Positions 23,293 to 32,432 of a stretch of 64,000 bases of DNA are shown one piece after another. This stretch comes from Bacillota bacterium (lineage in GTDB: Bacteria; Bacillota; Sulfobacillia; JACIYH01): NCBI GenBank assembly GCA_040757085.1, contig JBFLXJ010000029.1, positions 1 to 64,000 on the forward strand. The letters run 5' to 3'. The translations under genes were made by a program, and so were the position numbers. The notes beneath the pieces are model-generated. The model was not told the origin of the DNA and did no database searches. It saw only the letters and a program-made list of their open reading frames with translations. Every line of letters begins with the position of its first letter. The first letter of the stretch is position 1.

Positions 23293-24782
23293 GCCGGCAA
23301 GACCTGGCGACCGTGGGGCTCCAGACCGGTCGGGTGCTGTGGGGTGTGGCGGCCCTGATGGTCATCCCCATGCTGGTGGCGGTGGCCTCCCGCGAATGGG
23401 CGGTGGTGGCCGACTTTCTCAGCGGGGCCGGGGTGGCCCTGGTGGGGGGTTCGGCCCTGGTCATCTTCTGCCGGCGCACTCCCCGGAGGGTAACCTGGAC
23501 CCAGGGGATGGTCACCGTGGCCGTTTCTTGGTTGGTGGCCATGGTGATATGCGCCATCCCCAGTTGGTTGAGCGGTCACTACGGTTCCTTCGGCGATGCC
23601 TGCTTCGACGTCATGAGCGGGTTCACCACCACCGGCCTCGTTCTGATTCAGGACCTCGACCATGTCTCCGACGGCCTCAACACCTGGCGGCATCTGCTGT
23701 CGTACCTGGGAGGCCAGGGAATGATTGTCCTGGCCCTCACTTTCCTGGCGCGGGGGCTGCCGGGCGGATACAAGCTCTACGTGGGGGAGGGCAAGGACGA
23801 GCGACTGCTGCCCAGCGTCGTCCACACTGCCCGCGCCATCTGGGGGATCAGCCTGGTGTACCTGGCATTGGGTACGCTGGTGCTGAGCATGATCGCCTGG
23901 CGCGAGGGCATGGCCCCTTACCGGGCCTTCCTGCACGGCATGTGGGTGTTCATGGCTGCCTGGAGCACGGGTGGTTTTGCTCCTTACAGCCAGAGCATCC
24001 TTTTTTACCACAGCGCCCCCTTCGAAGTGGCCACCATGGTGTTCTTCGTCCTGGGCTCATTGAACTTCGGCCTTCACCATGCGGTGTGGACGGGAAACCG
24101 GCGCGAGGTGCTGCGCAACCTGGAAACCCAGGCCTTTGCCGCCACCTCCACCGCGCTGTCCCTGATGGTGCTGGGGGTGCTGGCCGCCCGGGGCGTGTAC
24201 ACTTCTGCCGTGGATCTGTTCCGTAAGGCGGTATATCAGGTCCTCTCCGCCCACACAACCACGGGATTCATGACCGTGTATCCCGCCCAGATCCCGGGGC
24301 AGTGGGGTGACCTGGCCCTGCTGGGACTGACTCTGGCCATGGTACTGGGCGGGTCCGCCAGCTCCACCGCCGGTGGGTTCAAGGGCATCCGGGTGGGGCT
24401 GGCGGTCAAGACCCTCTCCCATGAGGTGCGCCGGCTGCTGGTGCCGGAATCTGCCCTGGTGGTCACCAGGTTTCACTTTTTCCGGGATTTCACCCTGGAG
24501 GGTCATCACGTGCGGGGGGCACTGTTCATCATGGGTCTGTACAGTCTGACGTTCGCGGTGGCAGCCACCGCTACCGTGGCGGCTGGATATCCCCTCGACC
24601 GTTCCCTTTTCGAGGCGGCGTCCGCCACCGGGAACGTGGGTCTCACGGTGGGCATCACTTCTCCCACCATGCCCTGGTTTCTCAAGGCGCTGTATGTGGT
24701 GGTGATGTGGGCGGGGCGGCTCGAGTTCATGGCGGTCCTGGTACTCCTGGGATACGCGGTCTACCGGCGGAGGCTACCTTGA
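23289..24782 (+). CDS. trkH: TrkH/KtrB-type potassium uptake channel subunit
   Basis: A 497-residue membrane protein of the TrkH/HKT superfamily. The four pore-loop filters are visible: SGFTTTGLVL, TGGFAPYS, AHTTTGFMTV and ATGNVGLTVG, each with the Gly of the K+ filter. Ten or more membrane helices surround them; the basic residue expected in the last pore-lining helices is consistent with the family. The start GTG 23289 overlaps the stop of the 48-residue peptide. Together with the two RCK proteins it forms a K+ uptake system. The stop overlaps the next start (TGATG). Confidence 0.94.
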   Translation: MSRQDLATVGLQTGRVLWGVAALMVIPMLVAVASREWAVVADFLSGAGVALVGGSALVIFCRRTPRRVTWTQGMVTVAVSWLVAMVICAIPSWLSGHYGSFGDACFDVMSGFTTTGLVLIQDLDHVSDGLNTWRHLLSYLGGQGMIVLALTFLARGLPGGYKLYVGEGKDERLLPSVVHTARAIWGISLVYLALGTLVLSMIAWREGMAPYRAFLHGMWVFMAAWSTGGFAPYSQSILFYHSAPFEVATMVFFVLGSLNFGLHHAVWTGNRREVLRNLETQAFAATSTALSLMVLGVLAARGVYTSAVDLFRKAVYQVLSAHTTTGFMTVYPAQIPGQWGDLALLGLTLAMVLGGSASSTAGGFKGIRVGLAVKTLSHEVRRLLVPESALVVTRFHFFRDFTLEGHHVRGALFIMGLYSLTFAVAATATVAAGYPLDRSLFEAASATGNVGLTVGITSPTMPWFLKALYVVVMWAGRLEFMAVLVLLGYAVYRRRLP

Positions 24783-25333
24783 TGATCGGGCGCAGGCTGG
24801 GGACGCGGATACTGCTGACTGTCGGCCTGCTATGCTGGCTTGTGGGGGCTGTATTACCGGCGACAGGGGCGGCCGGCGCCGGGCCCGCGGGGGGAGGGTC
24901 CTTTCCTGGCGAGGATACCGTCCTTACTCCCACCGGCCTTACTTCGGACCCCGGCAGGTACCACGGAAAGCCGGTGACGCTGAAGGGGGAAGTGATCGGG
25001 AGCGTCATGCGCCGGGGCGACCACGTCTGGCTGAACGTGGGGGACGGCGTGTCAGCGGTGGGGGTATGGGCGCCCGCGCAGCTTGGGGAAGCGATTCGGT
25101 TCACGGGCGGCTATGCTTCCCGGGGGGACACGGTGGTGGTGACGGGACTGTTTTCTGCCGCCTGCCCCCTGCACGGTGGCGATTCCGACCTGCATGCCTT
25201 GGCGTGGTGGGTGGTGGAAAGGGGATATCGCAAGGAGTACCCCCTCCCGACCTGGAGATGGGGGCTGGCTCTCTCCCTGGCGGCGGGCGGCGCGCTCCTC
25301 ACGTTGGTGGCCTGGCGGGCCTCCCGCATCTGA
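24782..25333 (+). CDS. Secreted/membrane OB-fold protein in the trk operon
   Basis: A 183-residue protein starting at ATG 24782 (one base shared with the trkH stop). It has an N-terminal hydrophobic signal segment (ILLTVGLLCWLVGAVLP), an OB-fold-like domain (residues 45-135: LKGEVIGSVMRRGDHVWLNV, GVSAVGVWAP, VVVTGLFSAACPLHGGDSD) and one C-terminal helix (WGLALSLAAGGALLTLVAW). So the OB domain lies outside the membrane, tethered at the C-terminus. OB folds of this type can bind small ligands or nucleic acid. Its position directly after trkH suggests a link with K+ transport or with the sensor kinase upstream, but no function is known. Confidence 0.75.
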   Translation: MIGRRLGTRILLTVGLLCWLVGAVLPATGAAGAGPAGGGSFPGEDTVLTPTGLTSDPGRYHGKPVTLKGEVIGSVMRRGDHVWLNVGDGVSAVGVWAPAQLGEAIRFTGGYASRGDTVVVTGLFSAACPLHGGDSDLHALAWWVVERGYRKEYPLPTWRWGLALSLAAGGALLTLVAWRASRI

Positions 25334-25337
25334 CCGG

Positions 25338-25760
25338 CTATTCGGGGATGGCCCGGTGGGCGAGTCCCACGGCCACGTCGTCCAGGTGAAGGAGGCCCAC
25401 CCCGGCGAATACGGCCACCGCCAGGTGCTCGCCCCCCTTGGCCACCGCGATCTTGCCCCCCACGTTAAGCCCCATGGCCCGGGTGCCCATCTGCACCATG
25501 GCCTCCCGGGTGGCACCGGCCACTGCTCCCAGGTGCAGGTGGGTGTCACGGATGACGCCCTCTCGCTTGGCGGCCACCAGTGCCCTCTCTACCGCTTTGG
25601 GGATGGTGGAGTAGAATTCTCCCCCGAAGTCCACCGCCACCGTTCGTATGCCGTGTTCGCTTAGGGTGCGCTTCAGTTCTGCCTCTTCTTCACGGGAGAT
25701 GGACAGGGCCATGCGTATGGCAGCCCGGGCCACGGTCAGGTTGTCCGGTCTTGTCGACAC
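25338..25760 (-). CDS. hutP: HutP-family RNA-binding regulator
   Basis: A 140-residue protein resembling HutP, the Mg2+/histidine-dependent antiterminator of the hut operon. The C-terminal two thirds (EGVIRDTHLHLGAVAGATRE, AMGLNVGGKIAVAKGG, LAVAVFAGVGLLHLDDVAVG) match the HutP core, with the metal/histidine-binding His pair in THLHLGA and a glycine-rich end. GTG 25760 follows GGGAGGTGCTAAT. It overlaps the end of the MFS transporter gene by 25 bp. The only hut gene in the window, hutU, is 19 kb away on the other strand, so this HutP may control something else, possibly amino-acid uptake. Sequence match is moderate but spans the whole core. Confidence 0.72.
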   Translation of the reverse strand: MSTRPDNLTVARAAIRMALSISREEEAELKRTLSEHGIRTVAVDFGGEFYSTIPKAVERALVAAKREGVIRDTHLHLGAVAGATREAMVQMGTRAMGLNVGGKIAVAKGGEHLAVAVFAGVGLLHLDDVAVGLAHRAIPE

Positions 25761-26980
25761 ATTAGCACCTCCCGGCTGATCTGCACGGCGGAAAGCCCGG
25801 CACTGTACCACAGGGAAGCCAATCCCAGCAGGGCACCCCCCAGGAAGGTGGCACCCGGACCCCAGGCCGCCCACAGGAGGCCTCCGGCAAAGGGAACCAG
25901 TACCCCGGCGATGTGGTTGACGGTACCACCCGCCGCCAGGGTGGACGCCAGGTCTTCGGGTGGGGCGATCTTGGCCAGGTGGCTGGAGATCGCTATCTCG
26001 AATCCGAACATGGCGCTGTCCAGGACGTAAACGCAATAGAGGAGCCGGGGGTAAGGGAGGAAGCCGTAGGCCAGGAAGAGTGGGATGATGACGGCATAGT
26101 TGAGCATGAGGCTGCGTTGCTCACCCCAGCGGTCTATGAGGCGTCCCAGTAGGGGCCGGGTGAGGATGGCCACCACGTTGGAGATGGCCATGAGCACCAT
26201 CATCACGGTGAGGGGGGTGTGGTACAGCTTTACCAGGGCAAACGCGGCAAAAGTCATGTACATGTGGCGCCGGGACCCTGCCAGGAAGGTGAGGACGTAG
26301 TAGGAGATGTAGGCCCGGCGGAACAGCAGAGGGCGACGGAGTCGACCCCCACCGTCGCCCCCCTGGAAGTAGAGCGCGAGGGCCCCGGCGCAGGCTGCGC
26401 CGGCACCCAGCGCGAAGAAGGCGCTGTAATTGTAAAAGCCCAGCCCCCGGGTGAGGAACAGCACCACTCCCATGGCAAGCAAAGAGGCAGCGGCGGTGAC
26501 GGAGTTCACCTGACCCAGGCGAGTGGCCCTTTCCTGCGGTGAGGCGATGCGCAGCACCATGGCGGACTGCAGGGGGTAAAATAGGTGGAATCCCACCGAT
26601 ACCACCAGGGTAGCCACGACCAGGTGCCAGAAGGTGCTGGTCAGGGCGTACAGGCCCAGGCCCAGGGCGGTGACGAGCAGGGTGAGTGCGGTGAAGGTGG
26701 ACTGGCGGAAAAACACTGCGGCCGCCCCCAGCACCACCGTGAGCAATCCCGGTATTTCGCGGATGCTCTCCACCACTCCCAACTGGTCCGCCCCGATGCC
26801 CAGCACCTGCGCCACGAAGTTGGGATATACCCCCCGCTGCACCCCCAGCGCGAACTCCAGGGCCAGGGTGGCCAGGGCCACGTTGCGGAATTCTTTGCTC
26901 ACCTGAGCCTTTGCGGGAGAGGGGCCCTCAGGGCGGGCGATGGGTGAGGGCGACTTCAGGAAAGCCGTGAAGTAACGCAT
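25736..26980 (-). CDS. MFS transporter
   Basis: A 414-residue permease with about 12 hydrophobic helices and the loop pattern GRLIDRWGEQRSL after helix 8, a variant of the G-x-x-x-D-R-x-G-R/K motif of the major facilitator superfamily. The first half contains LGVVESIREIPGLLTVVLGA. The substrate cannot be told. The gene overlaps the HutP-like gene at its end, so the two are likely co-transcribed; an amino-acid or related nitrogen source is one possibility. Confidence 0.88.
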   Translation of the reverse strand: MRYFTAFLKSPSPIARPEGPSPAKAQVSKEFRNVALATLALEFALGVQRGVYPNFVAQVLGIGADQLGVVESIREIPGLLTVVLGAAAVFFRQSTFTALTLLVTALGLGLYALTSTFWHLVVATLVVSVGFHLFYPLQSAMVLRIASPQERATRLGQVNSVTAAASLLAMGVVLFLTRGLGFYNYSAFFALGAGAACAGALALYFQGGDGGGRLRRPLLFRRAYISYYVLTFLAGSRRHMYMTFAAFALVKLYHTPLTVMMVLMAISNVVAILTRPLLGRLIDRWGEQRSLMLNYAVIIPLFLAYGFLPYPRLLYCVYVLDSAMFGFEIAISSHLAKIAPPEDLASTLAAGGTVNHIAGVLVPFAGGLLWAAWGPGATFLGGALLGLASLWYSAGLSAVQISREVLMCRQDRTT

Positions 26981-27004
26981 ACCGGAATGTTCGCCGTCCG
27001 TGCT

Positions 27005-29410
27005 TTATTCCCTGCGCCCTGACTCGAAGAGGCGTCGGTATTCCTCCAGGGTCAGGAATACCTCGCGGGGACGGGTGCCGTCGTACGCGCTCACGAACCC
27101 GCGGGCCTCCATCATGTCTATCAGGCGGGCGGCCCGGGTGTAGCCCACCCGCAGACGCCGTTGCAGGAGGGAAGCGGACGCCTGGCGGGCTTCCACCACC
27201 ACCCGCACCGCCTGCGGGAACAGGTCATCTTCCATCTCCTGGGTCTCTTCCCCGGTTTCAACCTGCAGGATACGCTGCTCAAACTGGGGGCTGGCCTGAG
27301 CAGAGCAGTGGGTGACCAGGGCTTCCAGTTCCTGCTCCGAGATATACGCTCCCTGGGCCCTGATCGGTTTGGTGGCTCCCATGGGCAAGAAGAGCATGTC
27401 GCCGCGCCCCACCAGGCGCTCGGCTCCCGGCATGTCCAGGACGATCCGAGAATCCACCTGGGAAGCTACGGTAAACGCCACCCGGGAAGGGATGTTGGCC
27501 TTGATGGTGCCCGTCACCACATCGGCGGACGGGCGCTGCGTGGCCATCACCAGGTGGATGCCCGCCGCCCGCCCCATCTGGGCGAGGCGCTGCACGGCTT
27601 CCTCTAGTTCCACGGGAGCCACCGTCATCAGGTCGGCCAGTTCGTCGATCACTACCACGATGAAGGGGAGCGCGGCCAGGGGATTGCCGTCCTTGATCAT
27701 GGCCTGGTTGTAGCGTCCGATGTCCCGTACCCCGGCGTCGGCGAAGAGCCGCCAACGCTGGACCATTTCTTCTACCACCCACCGCAGCACCCCGGCTGCC
27801 TTCTTGGGCTCGGCCACCACCGGCGCCAGCAGGTGGGGAATCCCGTCGAATACGCTGAGTTCCACCACTTTGGGGTCGATGAGGATGAACTTGACTTCGT
27901 GGGGGCGGGCTTTGAAGAGGATGCTCGAGATGATGGCGTTCAGGCACACGCTCTTTCCGGAGCCCGTGGCCCCCGCGATGAGCAGGTGCAGGAGGCTATC
28001 CAGGGTGGGGACCACCGGTCGCCCGGCCACGTCCTTCCCCAGGGCGATGGTGAGCGGGGAGGGGGATTGCTGGAACTCGGGGGTCTCCAGCACATCGCGC
28101 AGGGTGACCATGGAGATCTGGCGGTTGGGGACCTCGATGCCCACGGCGGATTTGCCGGGTATCCGCGGCTCGATGCGCACGTCCGCCGCCGCCAGGGAGA
28201 GGGCGATGTCGTCGGCCAGCGCCGTGATGCGTGATACCTTGACGCCCGGCCCCGGGTGGACTTCGAACCGGGTGACGGCGGGGCCCCGGCTGACCTCCAC
28301 AACTTGGGCCTGCACACCAAAGGAGGCCAGGGTTTCCTCGATCAGGCGGGCCTTGTCGGCGATCTCCCGGTCGCTGCGGGGCAGGCGCGAGCGACCCTTC
28401 TCCAGAAGAGTCAGGGGCGGCAACTGGTACAGCTGAAAGTCAAGGGTCAACTGACGTTCGTTCGCAGCCCGGGTCTGCCGGCGGGCGCCAGCATGGGGAG
28501 AGGAACCCGGTGGTGCCTGCGGGGGCTGCCCGGCCGGCACCCCCGTCGGGGGAGCCCCCTGCCCGCCGGGCACCCCGGGGGTGGCCGCCTGCCCGCCGGG
28601 TGCCCCGGGGGTGGGCGGTTCCCGGGTGGCCAACTGCTCGCCCGGCAGGGCGGGCCCCGCCACGGGAGGGGCAGGAACGGGCACATGGGCCGGCAACCCG
28701 CTGCCGGTGGGGGTCAGGGATGCTTCCTCTTCCGTCGACTCGATCAGTTCCTGCGGTACCTCCACGAAGAACAGCCGGCGCAGGCCGTGCACCAGCCTCC
28801 TCCATGCTCTGGCCGCCAGGCGGGCAGTCCGGGCAGTCAGCCCCAGTAACTGGGCGACGGTGACGTGCGTCAGGGCCAGAGCACTTGCCAGGGCAGCGGC
28901 GCTTCCCACCAGCCACGCCCCCGCGCTGCCGAAGGCCCGGGTGAGTGCCAGCCAGACTACCCGGCCCAGGACGCCCCCGCCCATACCCAGGCGGGCGGCC
29001 TCCCATTCCTGGAGGCCCGAGAAGCGGTTAACCGATAGGGCCCAGGCGTGGACAGCGGCTGCCCCCAGCAGGAGGAGTCCCGTGGCTCCCAACCAGCGTC
29101 TGACTCCGGCGAAGCCCCGATGGCGCCACACCAGGCCGGCACCCAGAAGGAGCAGGGTCGCCCCCAGGCCGTAAGCGGCATCGCCGAGCAGGAGGCGCAG
29201 GATCCGTTTCAGCCAGACCCCCACAGGTCCCGTAGATGACGGGAACCCGAGGGCGGTCATCACCAGTCCCCCGCCCACCAGGGAAGCGATACCCCAGAGT
29301 TCGTAATACAGGGCATCACGGGGCCTGGCATGCGAATCCTCTCGGTCTCCTCTACCCCTACCCCCTCTTCCCCTCTGTGTCCGGGCCCTGCCCGTGTTGC
29401 GGCGGCTCAA
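27005..29410 (-). CDS. ftsK: DNA translocase FtsK/SpoIIIE
   Basis: An 801-residue translocase that pumps chromosomal DNA at division or into the forespore. Four membrane helices occupy about residues 40-190, followed by a linker rich in Pro and Gly that contains a 30-bp tandem DNA repeat. The motor has Walker A GATGSGKSVCLN (about residue 480), Walker B FIVVVIDELADLM and the motif GATKPIRAQGAYIS. The C-terminal gamma winged-helix domain (QASASLLQRRLRVGYTRAARL) recognises orienting DNA sequences. TTG 29410 is the likely start, behind GGGGGGAATGCC. YlzJ and TepA, which flank spoIIIE in B. subtilis, are encoded 3 kb away on the same strand. Confidence 0.96.
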   Translation of the reverse strand: MSRRNTGRARTQRGRGGRGRGDREDSHARPRDALYYELWGIASLVGGGLVMTALGFPSSTGPVGVWLKRILRLLLGDAAYGLGATLLLLGAGLVWRHRGFAGVRRWLGATGLLLLGAAAVHAWALSVNRFSGLQEWEAARLGMGGGVLGRVVWLALTRAFGSAGAWLVGSAAALASALALTHVTVAQLLGLTARTARLAARAWRRLVHGLRRLFFVEVPQELIESTEEEASLTPTGSGLPAHVPVPAPPVAGPALPGEQLATREPPTPGAPGGQAATPGVPGGQGAPPTGVPAGQPPQAPPGSSPHAGARRQTRAANERQLTLDFQLYQLPPLTLLEKGRSRLPRSDREIADKARLIEETLASFGVQAQVVEVSRGPAVTRFEVHPGPGVKVSRITALADDIALSLAAADVRIEPRIPGKSAVGIEVPNRQISMVTLRDVLETPEFQQSPSPLTIALGKDVAGRPVVPTLDSLLHLLIAGATGSGKSVCLNAIISSILFKARPHEVKFILIDPKVVELSVFDGIPHLLAPVVAEPKKAAGVLRWVVEEMVQRWRLFADAGVRDIGRYNQAMIKDGNPLAALPFIVVVIDELADLMTVAPVELEEAVQRLAQMGRAAGIHLVMATQRPSADVVTGTIKANIPSRVAFTVASQVDSRIVLDMPGAERLVGRGDMLFLPMGATKPIRAQGAYISEQELEALVTHCSAQASPQFEQRILQVETGEETQEMEDDLFPQAVRVVVEARQASASLLQRRLRVGYTRAARLIDMMEARGFVSAYDGTRPREVFLTLEEYRRLFESGRRE
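28558..28617 (-). repeat. Tandem 30-bp repeat in the FtsK linker
   Basis: Two adjacent 30-bp units beginning CCTGCCCGCCGGG differ at about three positions. On the minus strand they encode PGGQ-containing text in the flexible linker between the membrane and motor domains of FtsK. Adjacent sequence continues the same proline/glycine theme in looser form. Confidence 0.7.
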
Positions 29411-29490
29411 GGCATTCCCCCCAATATATGTTCGCAAGAGGCGACCGGATTCCTGCCACCTATCGCCTCCCGTCCCAATTCTACCCAACG

Positions 29491-30348
29491 TCAGTAAGGA
29501 TGCAGGTAGGTGGCCGCCAGGGTGATGATCCCGACTGCCCAGCAGTAGTAGGCAAATGACCGCAGGGATCCCTGCCGCACCAGACGCAGCATCCAGCGCA
29601 CGCTGATCACGCCCACCAGGGTGGCGGTTACCGCCCCCACCAGGAGTGGCGCGGCTGCGAGGGCCAGGCCGCCGCTGCCCAGGGCATCCAGGGCGTCCAC
29701 GGCGGCGGCTCCCAGGATGGCGGGGATGGAAAGCAGGAACGAGAAGCGGGCGGCGGCATCCGGTTCCATCCCGCAGGCCAGGCCGGCTGCGATGGTGAGG
29801 CCGGAGCGGGAAAGCCCCGGCACGATGGCCAGCGCCTGGGCGGTGCCGACGGCCAGCGCCTGGCGTCCCCTCACCGCAAGGAGGCGGGTGCGACCCCCCG
29901 AAAGCGAGGGAGTGACGGCCAGGACCGCGCCGGTGACCAGCAGGGCCCAGGCCGCCGCACGGGGAGATGTGAACAGCCGCTCGAAGAAGTCCTTGCCCGC
30001 CAGGCCTATGACCCCGGTGGGGACCAGGGCCAGCAGGATCATGGCCAGGAGCTGGCGCTGGCTACGGCGCTGGTGGGCAAACCGAATCTGGCGAGGGGGA
30101 GGCCCGAAAATCGCGTGAAGCAGCATCTTCACGTCGGGCCACAGGGCGATGAGAACGGCCAGTAGGGTCCCCAGGTGCACGGCCACCTCGAAAGTGACAC
30201 CCGGCATCTTCACCCCGGTCAGCCCCTGCAGGATTACCAGGTGGCCGGAGCTGGACACGGGGAGAAACTCGGTCAGACCCTGGACGACCCCCAGGACCGC
30301 AGCCCATGTCAGGGACACGTACCTCACCGTCCTTTTCGTTCCGGACAT
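29491..30348 (-). CDS. uppP: Undecaprenyl-diphosphatase UppP (BacA)
   Basis: A 285-residue integral membrane phosphatase that regenerates undecaprenyl phosphate for peptidoglycan and other polymers. The two signature regions are present: GLTEFLPVSSSGHLVI near residue 25 and VPGLSRSGLTIAAGLACG near residue 175, holding the catalytic Ser, His and Arg. Eight helices are expected. The N-terminus (MSGTKRTVRYVSLTWAAVLG) starts with ATG. A TATAAT occurs on this strand at 30404-30399, overlapping the stop of the upstream gene, but no good -35 accompanies it. Confidence 0.95.
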   Translation of the reverse strand: MSGTKRTVRYVSLTWAAVLGVVQGLTEFLPVSSSGHLVILQGLTGVKMPGVTFEVAVHLGTLLAVLIALWPDVKMLLHAIFGPPPRQIRFAHQRRSQRQLLAMILLALVPTGVIGLAGKDFFERLFTSPRAAAWALLVTGAVLAVTPSLSGGRTRLLAVRGRQALAVGTAQALAIVPGLSRSGLTIAAGLACGMEPDAAARFSFLLSIPAILGAAAVDALDALGSGGLALAAAPLLVGAVTATLVGVISVRWMLRLVRQGSLRSFAYYCWAVGIITLAATYLHPY

Positions 30349-30399
30349 GAACAGCCAGGCGCCGCCTAGGAGACGGCTGTCCCATCGGGAACGGTCCCA

Positions 30400-31506
30400 T
30401 TATAACGCGCGGGTGCGCCACAGGGCCACGGGAAGGCCGAGCAAGACCAGGAACCCCACGTAACCTGCCAGAGGGTAGATGGTTACCACCAGGCGGGGGA
30501 ATCCCAGGCGGCTGGCCAGAAGTGCCAGTATTCCCATCCCCGCCAGAACCATGGCCCGCCATAGCCCCGCCCTCGTCGCCTGCCGGGGGGTCAGGCGCCG
30601 CTCCAGGGCGAACAGGTTGGCTACCGCTGTGGTGTAGATCTCGGCGAACAGGACCAGGGCGTAACCGGTGCGGGCCCATGGGGGTAGCGATCGGGCAGCC
30701 TCCAGCATGGGGATGGCCAGGGCTGCGGAATCCGGCAGGCTGCTCAGGACGGCCAGATGGACGGCCAGAGCCGCCACCCCCAATCCCATTCCCCCCAGGA
30801 TACCTCCGGCCACCACCGTTCGCAAGGACTGCGTGCCTGCCCCCAGGGGCGCCAGTACCCCCAGGGAGAGGAATAGATTGTACGAGGCGTAGAGGGCTGT
30901 GGCTACCCCCCAGGAGGGGTGGGCAGCTGCCCCGGGCTGCCACCATCTCCAGCCGAGATGGATGCCTCGGGCGACGACGGTGGAAATGGAGACCGCCAGC
31001 ACCGCTGTCACCAGTAGGGGCACCACCACCCTGTTCGCGGCCACCACCCCGCGCAACCCAAACGCCACCGTCGCCACTGCAGCCAGCACCAGGACCGCTG
31101 AACCCAGCCAGTTGGCGAGCCCCAGGTGTTCCTGGAACAGGGCCCCGGAGCCGGCCGTCATCACCACCATGCCTCCGAATAGCAGGAAGGCCATGGTCCC
31201 ATCGAGCAAGCGCCCCACCAGCGGTCCGGCCAGGGTGAGGAGGGCGTCCCCAAAGGACCTGGCTCGGGTGCGTCTTCCCAGTTCGCAAATGGCGGCGCCG
31301 CCGGCCATGAGGAGCAGGGCGGCCAGCAGCACGCCGCCGGTGCCCCGTCCCCCGAACTGACTGAAAAAGCGTAAGACCTCCTGGCCTGAGGCGAAGCCGG
31401 CTCCTACCACTGTCCCCATGTACGTGGCTGCCACTCCCCAGAGGGACGGTCCGGCCCGGCCCGGCCGGAGCGGTGGGCGGACAGCCGCGTGCTCATCCTG
31501 TGCCAA
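30400..31506 (-). CDS. YkvI-like membrane protein
   Basis: About 368 residues with some ten membrane helices, starting with GVAATYMGTVVGAGFASGQE, the hallmark of YkvI-family proteins (distant relatives of amino-acid/polyamine/choline permeases). Function is unassigned in the family. TTG 31506 with GGAG 9 bases upstream is my choice; the open frame extends to 31605, but the added residues are Pro/Gly-rich and not family-like. A FASGQE element just after the first unwound helix resembles substrate-binding segments of LeuT-fold transporters. Confidence 0.78.
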   Translation of the reverse strand: MAQDEHAAVRPPLRPGRAGPSLWGVAATYMGTVVGAGFASGQEVLRFFSQFGGRGTGGVLLAALLLMAGGAAICELGRRTRARSFGDALLTLAGPLVGRLLDGTMAFLLFGGMVVMTAGSGALFQEHLGLANWLGSAVLVLAAVATVAFGLRGVVAANRVVVPLLVTAVLAVSISTVVARGIHLGWRWWQPGAAAHPSWGVATALYASYNLFLSLGVLAPLGAGTQSLRTVVAGGILGGMGLGVAALAVHLAVLSSLPDSAALAIPMLEAARSLPPWARTGYALVLFAEIYTTAVANLFALERRLTPRQATRAGLWRAMVLAGMGILALLASRLGFPRLVVTIYPLAGYVGFLVLLGLPVALWRTRAL

Positions 31507-31755
31507 GGTGAGTGCCTCCAGTGGGACCGCGCCAGGAGGGGCGGGCAGGGAGGCCCAGCACCCGCCGGCAAGGTAAGGGCTCCCTGGTACCCGGAGCCCC
31601 TTCACATGAATTGTAGGCCCGCAGAGCCGCGGCTATTCGCTCCGGGCTGCGTCCGGCGCCGGGGCTGTCAACGTGGGTGCCAATGTGGTACACTCGCGTC
31701 GGCGCAGATGTCGATGCGCCGGTTGAATCGCAGGTGGCAGGGGTGGGGGGAAGCG

Positions 31756-32409
31756 ATGGGCGAGCAGGAAGCCAGGTTGCGAGAAGAGATGGTGCGTTAC
31801 GGCAACCTGCTCCTCGAGCGCGCGCTGGTCACGGGGACGGGCGGGAACATAAGTGTTCGCCTTCCGGATGACAGGGGGATGTTGATCACCCCCAGCGGGA
31901 TGCCTTACGCCGAGATCGGGCCGGAAGACATCGTGAGGGTGGATCTTGCGGGTAACGTGCTGGGCGGGACGCGCCGGCCCTCGATCGAGAGACTCATGCA
32001 CCTGGAGATATACCGGCGCCGGCCCGATGTGGGGGCCATCGTGCACGCCCACCCTCCGTTCTGTACCGCGGTGGCGGCGTGTCGCCGGGACCTGGAGCCC
32101 ATCACCGACGTGATTGCGGCCGTCTTCGGGGGTCCCGTGCGCACTTCCGCGTACGCCCGCGTGGGCACTCCCGAGTTAGCGTGCAACGTGGCTGAGGTCC
32201 TGGGCCAGGGGCGGGCGGCCCTCATCGCCAACCACGGCGCGGTGACGGTCGGGCCCGACCTGGCTTCGGCATTTGACCTCTGTATCATACTGGAATCCTG
32301 TGCCCAGGTCTTCGTTTACGCCCATCTGTTGGGGCAGCCGGTGGTCTTGCCGCCGGAGGTGGTAAGGGAGGAGAAAGAGGACCTGGCCAGGCGCTACGGG
32401 CAGCGCTGA
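31756..32409 (+). CDS. Class II aldolase, L-fuculose-phosphate aldolase-like
   Basis: A 217-residue Zn2+-dependent aldolase. Conserved elements: GTGGNISVRLPDD (phosphate-binding loop), ITPSGMPYAEI, Glu and the His pair in MHLEIYRRRPDVGAIVHAHP, and the third His in IANHGAVTVG. This is the full active-site set of fuculose/rhamnulose-phosphate or related aldolases, producing dihydroxyacetone phosphate and an aldehyde. ATG 31756 follows GGGGGGAAGCG. It is a lone plus-strand gene between minus-strand neighbours, so the sugar pathway cannot be inferred. In thermophiles and anaerobes such lone genes have been linked to salvage of 5-deoxyribose phosphates (a possibility only). Confidence 0.9.
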   Translation: MGEQEARLREEMVRYGNLLLERALVTGTGGNISVRLPDDRGMLITPSGMPYAEIGPEDIVRVDLAGNVLGGTRRPSIERLMHLEIYRRRPDVGAIVHAHPPFCTAVAACRRDLEPITDVIAAVFGGPVRTSAYARVGTPELACNVAEVLGQGRAALIANHGAVTVGPDLASAFDLCIILESCAQVFVYAHLLGQPVVLPPEVVREEKEDLARRYGQR

Positions 32410-32432
32410 CCCGGACCCGGCTTGCCGTTTGT

